Source: Shinella zoogloeoides (GTDB lineage Bacteria > Pseudomonadota > Alphaproteobacteria > Rhizobiales > Rhizobiaceae). Taken from it: a DNA stretch of 64,000 nucleotides. The stretch covers positions 496,001-560,000 of the forward strand of contig NZ_CP131131.1 in assembly GCF_033705735.1 (NCBI RefSeq), given 5' to 3'. Position numbers and translations under genes: made by a program. The notes beneath the pieces are model-generated. The model saw only the letters and a program-made list of their open reading frames with translations, had not been told where the DNA came from and searched no databases. Shown here in pieces: positions 58,576 through 64,000 of the stretch. The stretch's first letter is position 1. Each line of letters begins with the position of its first letter.

Positions 58576-60045
58576 ATGCAGAACAAGCTCTTCATCGATG
58601 GCCAGTGGGTCGCTCCATCCGACGGAACCATGCTTCCCGTGATCGATCCGGCAACCGAGGAGGTCTTCCACCACATCGCCGCCGCCGGTCTCGTGGAGGC
58701 GGAACTGGCTGTGAGGGCCGCCCGCGAGGCCTTCGATTACGGCCCATGGCCGCGCCTTACCGGTAAGGAGCGGGCAAAATATCTCCGCGCCATGGCTGAG
58801 GGTATCCGCGACCGACTGCCGGACCTCGCGCGCATGGAAACCCGCGACAATGGCAAGCCGCTGCCCGAATCCGAATGGGACCTTTCGGATGCTGCCGGCT
58901 GCTTCGATTTCTATGCTGACCTCGCCGAGGAGCTGGACGGCGAGGTGGAGGAGGTGAAACTGGCGGATGCGCGCTTCGTCTCGAAGGCCGTGCGCGAGCC
59001 GCTCGGCGTGACCGTCGCCATCGTGCCCTGGAACTATCCGCTGCTCATGGCCTCGTGGAAGATCGCTCCGGCGCTTGCCGCCGGTTGCACGATGATCCTC
59101 AAGCCGGCGGAAACCACCTCGCTGACCGCATTGGAACTCGGCGTGATCGCTGAGGCTGCCGGCCTTCCGAGGGGCGTGCTGAATATCCTTTCCGGCAAGG
59201 GTTCCGTTGTTGGTCAGGCACTGGTCGAACATCCGCAGGTCGACAAGGTCGCCTTCACCGGCTCCGGCCCGGTCGGTTCGCGCATCATGGCCACGGGCGC
59301 GAAGGACATCAAGCGCATCAGTTTGGAACTCGGCGGCAAGTCGCCCTTCGTCGTCTTCGCCGACAGCGATATCGAAAAGGCGGTCGAATGGATCATGTTC
59401 GGCACCTTCTGGAACCAGGGCCAGGTTTGCTCGGCCACCTCGCGGGTTCTGGTCGAGGCTCCGCTCTATCCGCGATTGCTTGAACGGTTGGTCGAAGAAG
59501 CGAAGAAGATCAGGGTCGGCAATGGACTCGACGCGGGTACTTTGCTTGGTCCGCTCGTCAACAAGGGTCAGTACGAGGATGTGCTTCGCCATATCGATCG
59601 GGCGGTCGAGCAGGGCGCAACCATTGCCTGCGGCGGCCGACACGACGGTTTCGACAGGGGCTTCTGGGTCGCCCCCACCATCCTCACCGACATGGCGCTA
59701 GACAGTGACGCCTGGGTGGAGGAAATCTTCGGCCCGGTCGTCTGCATCCGCCCCTTCGAAACGGAGGAAGAAGCGATCCGTCTCGCCAACGACAGCCGCT
59801 TCGGTCTCGCCGCCGCCGTCATGTCGGCGGACGACGAACGCTGCGAACGCGTCGCCGCCGCCTTCCGCGCCGGCATCGTCTGGATCAACTGCTCGCAACC
59901 GACCTTCACCGAGGCGCCGTGGGGCGGCTACAAGCAGTCCGGCATCGGCCGCGAACTCGGCCGATGGGGCCTCGACAATTACCTGGAGACCAAACAGATC
60001 ACCCGCCTCGTCAGCGAGGAGCCGTGGGGGTGGTATCTGAAATGA
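58576..60045 (+). CDS. hypH: Alpha-ketoglutarate semialdehyde dehydrogenase (ALDH superfamily)
   Basis: This 489-residue aldehyde dehydrogenase has the fold signature VPWNYPLLMASWK, the general-base Glu in LELGGKSPFVV and the catalytic Cys in NQGQVCSATSR. Length is normal for the family. In the hydroxyproline pathway this enzyme makes alpha-ketoglutarate, which enters the TCA cycle. Its stop overlaps the start of the epimerase gene (ATGA). Sequence alone would also fit betaine-aldehyde dehydrogenase; the gene neighbourhood decides the call. Confidence 0.83.
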   Translation: MQNKLFIDGQWVAPSDGTMLPVIDPATEEVFHHIAAAGLVEAELAVRAAREAFDYGPWPRLTGKERAKYLRAMAEGIRDRLPDLARMETRDNGKPLPESEWDLSDAAGCFDFYADLAEELDGEVEEVKLADARFVSKAVREPLGVTVAIVPWNYPLLMASWKIAPALAAGCTMILKPAETTSLTALELGVIAEAAGLPRGVLNILSGKGSVVGQALVEHPQVDKVAFTGSGPVGSRIMATGAKDIKRISLELGGKSPFVVFADSDIEKAVEWIMFGTFWNQGQVCSATSRVLVEAPLYPRLLERLVEEAKKIRVGNGLDAGTLLGPLVNKGQYEDVLRHIDRAVEQGATIACGGRHDGFDRGFWVAPTILTDMALDSDAWVEEIFGPVVCIRPFETEEEAIRLANDSRFGLAAAVMSADDERCERVAAAFRAGIVWINCSQPTFTEAPWGGYKQSGIGRELGRWGLDNYLETKQITRLVSEEPWGWYLK

Positions 60046-61073
60046 TCTTCGACAAGGCGCTCGATATCCTCCTCGTCCATTGCCAGGGCGAGAGCGGCAA
60101 TGTCCTCATCGGTGGCGCGCCTGAAATCCCGGGCGCGACCATCCTCGACAAGATGAACCATCTGAACGACGTGGACCCGTCGCTCCGCCTGTTCCTGACG
60201 CGCGAGCCGCGTGCGCAGGTCGTCCACACGACGAACCTCCTCCTGCCGCCGACGCGGCCGGATGCCGATGCGGCCTTCGTCGTACTCCAGCCGGACCGCG
60301 CCCATCCGATGTCGGGCTCTAACTGCATCTGTGTCGTGACGACGCTTCTGGAAAGCGGCCGTGTTGCCAAGGTCGAGCCGGAAACGGTGGTGCGGCTGGA
60401 TACGGCGGCCGGGCTGATCGTCGCCCGCGCACGCTGTGAGGGCGGACGCTGCCTCTCGGTCAGCCTCGACAACGTTCCGGCCTTCGTCCATGCGCTCGAC
60501 GTCATGATCGACACACCGAAATGGGGCAAGATTACCGGCGACATCGCCTTCGGCGGCGTCTTCTACGCCCAGATCGACGTGGACCGCGTGGGGCTGCGCA
60601 TCGTGCCGGAGCACGCCCGCGCACTCGCCGAGGCCGGAACCGAGATCAAGGCTTTGCTGGCGGGGCAGGTCGCGGTGGAACACCCGGAAATCCCTGGCCT
60701 CGACGAGATTGCCTATGTGATGTTCCGCGACTACCAGCCCGATGGCTCGGTCGTTACCTGCACCACGCTGAAGCCGGGGCGGGTGGATCGCTCGCCCTGC
60801 GGCACGGGCTCCTCGGCCAATCTCGCTATCCTCCATGCGCGAGGGCAGGCGAGGACCGGTGATCTCCGCGTCTCCCGAAGCATCATCGGCGGAGAATTCA
60901 CGGCGGAAATCCTCGGCGAGACGACGGTTGGAGGCCGTCCCGCCGTGCTGCCACGCATCACCGGCCGGGGCTATGTCTTTGGCCGCCAGCAATTGCGGCT
61001 CGATCCGCTTGATCCGTTCACGCAGGGCTTCGCCATGTCGGACACCTGGGGGCCGCAGGTGGGGGAATTATGA
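60042..61073 (+). CDS. 4-hydroxyproline 2-epimerase, Ser-Cys type (proline racemase family)
   Basis: This 343-residue member of the proline racemase superfamily has Ser91 (HPMSGSNCICV) at the first catalytic position, where the classical enzyme has Cys. The second position is Cys253 (DRSPCGTGSSA). Ser-Cys pairs are known within this superfamily and have been associated with hydroxyproline epimerases; Cys-Thr pairs mark the dehydratases. It would convert trans-4-hydroxy-L-proline to cis-4-hydroxy-D-proline, the first step of the pathway. It overlaps genes on both sides, so it is tightly coupled. A cysteine at position 95 could in principle contribute to catalysis. Confidence 0.83.
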   Translation: MIFDKALDILLVHCQGESGNVLIGGAPEIPGATILDKMNHLNDVDPSLRLFLTREPRAQVVHTTNLLLPPTRPDADAAFVVLQPDRAHPMSGSNCICVVTTLLESGRVAKVEPETVVRLDTAAGLIVARARCEGGRCLSVSLDNVPAFVHALDVMIDTPKWGKITGDIAFGGVFYAQIDVDRVGLRIVPEHARALAEAGTEIKALLAGQVAVEHPEIPGLDEIAYVMFRDYQPDGSVVTCTTLKPGRVDRSPCGTGSSANLAILHARGQARTGDLRVSRSIIGGEFTAEILGETTVGGRPAVLPRITGRGYVFGRQQLRLDPLDPFTQGFAMSDTWGPQVGEL

Positions 61074-61822
61074 AACTGTCGGGACAATCTATTCTTGTGA
61101 CGGGCGCTACAGGTGCCATCGGGCAAGCGATCTGCCGGGCGTTGGTGGCGGATGGCGCCAATGTCGTCGTCCACTACGGCCGCAATCGCGATGCCGCCGA
61201 GGCGCTTGTGAAAACGCTCGATGGGCGGGGCTGGTGCGTACCGTCCGATCTTTCGGACCCGGCCGGGCCGCAAACCCTGTGGGACGGTGCGCTTGCCGCC
61301 GCCGGCCGGCTGACGGGCCTCGTCAACAATGCCGGCATCCGCTCTGAGGTCTCGGTCGATGCGCCGATGGAAGAATGGCAGCAGGTCTGGGCGCGGGAGA
61401 TGCGGGTCAACTTCCTGTCGGCCGTCGACCTGTCGAAGCTTGCCATCCAGCATTTTCGCGCCCATGGCGGAGGGCGGATGGTCAATATGGCAAGCCGCGC
61501 CGGTCAGCGCGGTTACACCTCCAGTGCCATGGCCTATGGTGCCTCGAAAGCCGCCCTGATCAACCTCACCAAATCCATCGCGCGAAGCCATGGGCACGAG
61601 GGTGTGACCGCCGTCGCGCTCGCGCCCGGCTGGGTGCGCACTGAAATGGCCGAGGCCTATATTGGCGAGCATGGCGAGGCGGCGGCTCTGGCTGGCATCC
61701 CCATCGCCCGGATGGCCGACCCGCAGGAAATCGGCGAGATCACCGCCTTTGCCTTCCGTCCCTCGCAAGCGTCGCTGAACGGCGCGGTGCTGGATGTGAA
61801 CGGCGGTAGCTACATGAGGTAA
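61070..61822 (+). CDS. SDR-family oxidoreductase in the hydroxyproline operon
   Basis: This 250-residue classical SDR has the cofactor motif TGATGAIGQA, NNAG (VNNAGIRSE), Ser in NMASRAGQ and the catalytic YGASK. Its start overlaps the epimerase stop. The standard hydroxyproline pathway needs no such enzyme, so this gene may act on a related substrate or an intermediate shunt. It is followed by a second SDR gene with an altered active site. Confidence 0.88.
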   Translation: MKLSGQSILVTGATGAIGQAICRALVADGANVVVHYGRNRDAAEALVKTLDGRGWCVPSDLSDPAGPQTLWDGALAAAGRLTGLVNNAGIRSEVSVDAPMEEWQQVWAREMRVNFLSAVDLSKLAIQHFRAHGGGRMVNMASRAGQRGYTSSAMAYGASKAALINLTKSIARSHGHEGVTAVALAPGWVRTEMAEAYIGEHGEAAALAGIPIARMADPQEIGEITAFAFRPSQASLNGAVLDVNGGSYMR

Positions 61823-61826
61823 TCCC

Positions 61827-62579
61827 ATGCGTTTCAAGGATAAGGTTGTCATCGTCACCGGGGCTGCCGGTGGCATTGGAGGAGCGATCAGCGCCCGCTT
61901 TGCAGCCGAAGGCGCGCGTGTTGTCGTCACGGACATGAACGGCGAAGGGGCCGAGGCTACGGCCGCGCAGATAACGGCCGCGGGCGGCAGAGCGCGTGCC
62001 TTCGCCAGTGATATATCCACTGCCGAAGGCTGCCGGGCGATCATCGACGATGTCGTCGCCACGGAGGGAAGCATTGACGTGCTCTGCAACAATGCTGGGA
62101 TCAACCGGCGCGGCAACCTGCTCTCGTTGATGCCGGATGACTGGCGGTTGAGCTTCGCTGTCAATGTCGATGCGATGTTCCATCTCTGCCAGGCGGCGCT
62201 GCCGCCCATGATCGCGGCCGGCGGCGGGGCCATCGTCAACACCGCCTCGCAATGGGGCCTTCACCCGGCACCGAACCACATCGCCTGCAATGTCACCAAG
62301 GCGGCGGTGGCGAGCTTCACGCAGAACCTTGCCCGCGACTACGCGCCGGACAAGATCCGCGTCAACGCCGTCTGCCCCGGCGAGATCCACACGCCGATGC
62401 TGGAAGCCGGGGTGAAGCGCTCGGGGCGTACCATCGCCGACCTCAACAGGCTGGTGCCCTTCGGCCGCATCGGCAGGCCGGAGGAGGTCGCCGCGCTGGT
62501 CGCCTTCCTCGCCTCCGACGAGGCGGCCTTCATGTGCGGTTCGCTGGTCGAGATTACAGGGGCGCAGGCGGCTTCCTGA
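61827..62579 (+). CDS. SDR-family protein with the catalytic tyrosine replaced by cysteine
   Basis: This 250-residue protein has an intact SDR fold: cofactor motif TGAAGGIGGA, NNAG (CNNAGINRR), Ser in NTASQWG and Lys in the expected place. The usual Tyr-x3-Lys reads CNVTK instead, with Cys154 (codon TGC at 62286-62288) where Tyr (TAC) is expected. The proton-donating tyrosine is therefore absent and normal dehydrogenase activity is doubtful. A single base change explains it. The rest of the protein, including CPGEIHTPML, is unbroken. It lies four bases after the other SDR gene. Confidence 0.87.
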   Translation: MRFKDKVVIVTGAAGGIGGAISARFAAEGARVVVTDMNGEGAEATAAQITAAGGRARAFASDISTAEGCRAIIDDVVATEGSIDVLCNNAGINRRGNLLSLMPDDWRLSFAVNVDAMFHLCQAALPPMIAAGGGAIVNTASQWGLHPAPNHIACNVTKAAVASFTQNLARDYAPDKIRVNAVCPGEIHTPMLEAGVKRSGRTIADLNRLVPFGRIGRPEEVAALVAFLASDEAAFMCGSLVEITGAQAAS

Positions 62580-62685
62580 TAAGGAACTCTCACACCTTTC
62601 TGAATCAGAAAAGTCGAAAACCACCTTCAAGAAGCAGGTCTGCGGTTCACTTCCGCTCAAAAGCCTTTGTGAACGATCGTCGATA

Positions 62686-63666
62686 TCAAGCGCTTCCACG
62701 TCGAATGAGTTCGCCCGAGAGCATTCGCGTTATGCCATCGTCGGTGGGCTTGATGCTTGGGTCATCGATCAAGCTCAACGCTTCTTGAACCATACGTTCC
62801 ACGGGTTGCCGAATTGTGGTGAGCCTGTAAGCGTTCCACGATGCCATGGGAATATCGTCGAAGCCGACGACTGCAAGATCTTCCGGAACACGAATTCCGC
62901 GTTCGCGCGCAGCGTCGATAACGGCGAGTGCCATGATGTCGTTGCAGCAAAAGACCGCTTCCGGAGGCTTGGTAGCCGCTAAAAGAGCCTGTCCGGCGAG
63001 ATAGGCACGACGATACTCGTATTCCCCCGAGGCTTGAGCATGTATGCCGATACCGGCTTCACTTAGAACGTCGCGGAAGCCGCGCGCCCGCTCGGCATGG
63101 GTCGACGTGTTGGCGATACCGCCGAGGAAAGCGATCTTTCGATGTCCTTGTACCATCAGGAACCTGCCAACGTCCCGCCCACCCTGGTAGTTGTCGCAGG
63201 CGACCGCGTTGGTGCGAATATCGCGTTGCACCCGATTGAGGAGGATGACCTTGATCTGATGCTGCCGGCACGCGCGCGCCATCTTCGACGTAAGTTGCGC
63301 GGACGTTATGATGATCCCGGACGGCCTTGAGGCCAGGATCTGCTCAGTCGCGGCGTCGACATCGGTATGAGCGGGAAGGGTGTACACCAGCAACTGCCGT
63401 TCGCTTTCCTGCAGTCGCTGCGCCAATGCGTCCAGTACCGTAGGATAAAAAGGGTTTAGGAGATCACCGGCCACAAGAGTGATCGTTCGAGATGCGATGA
63501 CCTTGGCCGTCCGCCGTGCCGGGCTGATATAACCGATTTCTTCTGCGCACGCGAATATTCGCGTGCGCTTTTCCGCCTGGATCGACGCGCCCGGCGTGAA
63601 TGCGCGCGAAACCGCGGCGACGGAAACGCCTGCGGCATGGGCAACCTGTTTTGCTGTCGGCTTCAT
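62686..63666 (-). CDS. LacI-family transcriptional regulator
   Basis: This regulator of about 326 residues has the LacI helix-turn-helix (TAKQVAHAAGVSVAAVSRAF) and a periplasmic-binding-type effector domain with the usual VVGFDDIPMASW and TTIRQPVERM motifs. ATG 63666 aligns with the conserved N-terminus; an upstream ATG at 63690 adds eight unusual residues. It is divergent from the histidinol-dehydrogenase-family gene at 63757, which is its likely target. Confidence 0.92.
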   Translation of the reverse strand: MKPTAKQVAHAAGVSVAAVSRAFTPGASIQAEKRTRIFACAEEIGYISPARRTAKVIASRTITLVAGDLLNPFYPTVLDALAQRLQESERQLLVYTLPAHTDVDAATEQILASRPSGIIITSAQLTSKMARACRQHQIKVILLNRVQRDIRTNAVACDNYQGGRDVGRFLMVQGHRKIAFLGGIANTSTHAERARGFRDVLSEAGIGIHAQASGEYEYRRAYLAGQALLAATKPPEAVFCCNDIMALAVIDAARERGIRVPEDLAVVGFDDIPMASWNAYRLTTIRQPVERMVQEALSLIDDPSIKPTDDGITRMLSGELIRRGSA

Positions 63667-63756
63667 GGCGAATGATTGAAACTTTTTCACACTATCGATG
63701 AAAACTTGCGCCCGGGAATTAGCATCATATCCTCCGCCGCGAAAGGGAGATCACCG

Positions 63757-64000
63757 ATGGCTATTACCTACCTCAAGAGTGGCAAATCCGAATCCGAACG
63801 TTCGGAGGACGATACGAAGGTCAGGACTATTGTCGCCGACATCCTGAGAGATATTGAAACGCGCGGCGATGCCGCCGTGCGCGAGTTGTCAGTGAAATTC
63901 GACAATTACGCTCCCCCGTCCTTCCGGCTCTCGGCTAGCGAAATCGAAGCGCTGATGAACAAGGTGTCGGCGCGCGATATGGAGGATATCAAGTTCGCGC
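63757..64000 (+). CDS. Histidinol dehydrogenase-family protein (HisD/HpsN-like), partial
   Basis: The first ~81 residues read AITYLKSGKSESERSEDDTK (20 residues) and then DILRDIETRGDAAVRELSVKFD, which is the N-terminal pattern of histidinol-dehydrogenase-like proteins. A ribosome site (AAAGGGAGA) precedes the ATG. Pairing with a divergent LacI regulator, away from other his genes, favours a catabolic relative such as sulfopropanediol dehydrogenase (HpsN) rather than the biosynthetic enzyme. The catalytic region is beyond the window end, so this cannot be decided here. Confidence 0.78.
   Translation, partial: MAITYLKSGKSESERSEDDTKVRTIVADILRDIETRGDAAVRELSVKFDNYAPPSFRLSASEIEALMNKVSARDMEDIKFA

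Overview
The window is GC-rich alphaproteobacterial DNA, most likely from a member of the Rhizobiaceae (Rhizobium, Ensifer, Shinella or Agrobacterium type). The protein families and gene orders point that way: RTX-fused heme peroxidase, acr3/arsH arsenic operon, BigR/Blh sulfide module, and a hydroxyproline catabolic cluster like that of Sinorhizobium. I see no rRNA, tRNA, replication gene or CRISPR array. The region looks like an accessory stretch of a chromosome or a large plasmid: catabolic and resistance cassettes placed side by side and separated by transposon debris.

Layout. (1) 1-0.8 kb: remnants of an aldehyde dehydrogenase and an IS66 transposase. (2) 0.8-17.6 kb: a secretion locus. 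A 2404-residue heme peroxidase with RTX repeats is followed by a type I secretion ATPase, a membrane-anchored RTX/cadherin-like protein and an HlyD adaptor. A NarL-type response regulator and a histidine kinase lie on each side of this block. (3) 17.6-19.1 kb: debris, including a broken serine recombinase. (4) 19.1-24.3 kb: a LysR regulator, a polar amino-acid ABC importer, a tandem RidA-like protein and a broken M14-family deacylase. (5) 24.4-30.1 kb: two arsenic units, arsR-MFS with a nonsense-interrupted DUF6428 gene, then arsR-arsN2-arsC-acr3-arsC-arsH. (6) 30.3-34.2 kb: a sulfide/persulfide module (TSUP, two YeeE/YedE halves, Blh-like dioxygenase, peroxiredoxin, BigR-like sensor). (7) 34.3-36.6 kb: a universal stress protein, a complete IS3-family element with a 4-bp target duplication, and the tail of an ABC-2 permease. 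(8) 37.0-50.8 kb: a cluster whose substrate I cannot name (carbohydrate ABC importer, PfkB kinase, SDR, HAD phosphatase, UPF0261/Tm-1-like protein, TIM-barrel enzyme, flavoprotein, HbpS-like protein). Its regulator carries the same TIM-barrel fold as its enzyme. (9) 51.2-52.1 kb: a RES/Xre toxin-antitoxin pair. (10) 52.4-62.6 kb: a GntR regulator, an amino-acid ABC importer and the enzymes of the hydroxyproline to alpha-ketoglutarate pathway, followed by two SDR genes. (11) 62.7-64 kb: a LacI regulator divergent from a histidinol-dehydrogenase-family gene that runs off the window.

Two regions deserve most attention. The peroxidase locus looks like a self-contained, signal-controlled system for exporting a giant oxidative enzyme. 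It resembles the Mn(II)-oxidising heme peroxidases (MopA) of other alphaproteobacteria and the class called peroxicins. The 37-50.8 kb cluster contains three copies of one TIM-barrel family in different roles, a split form of the two domains that are fused in plant Tm-1, and a 16-bp direct-repeat motif (TACCCA-N4-TACCCA) at two separate places where promoters would be expected. I regard it as the best candidate here for an undescribed catabolic and sensory system.
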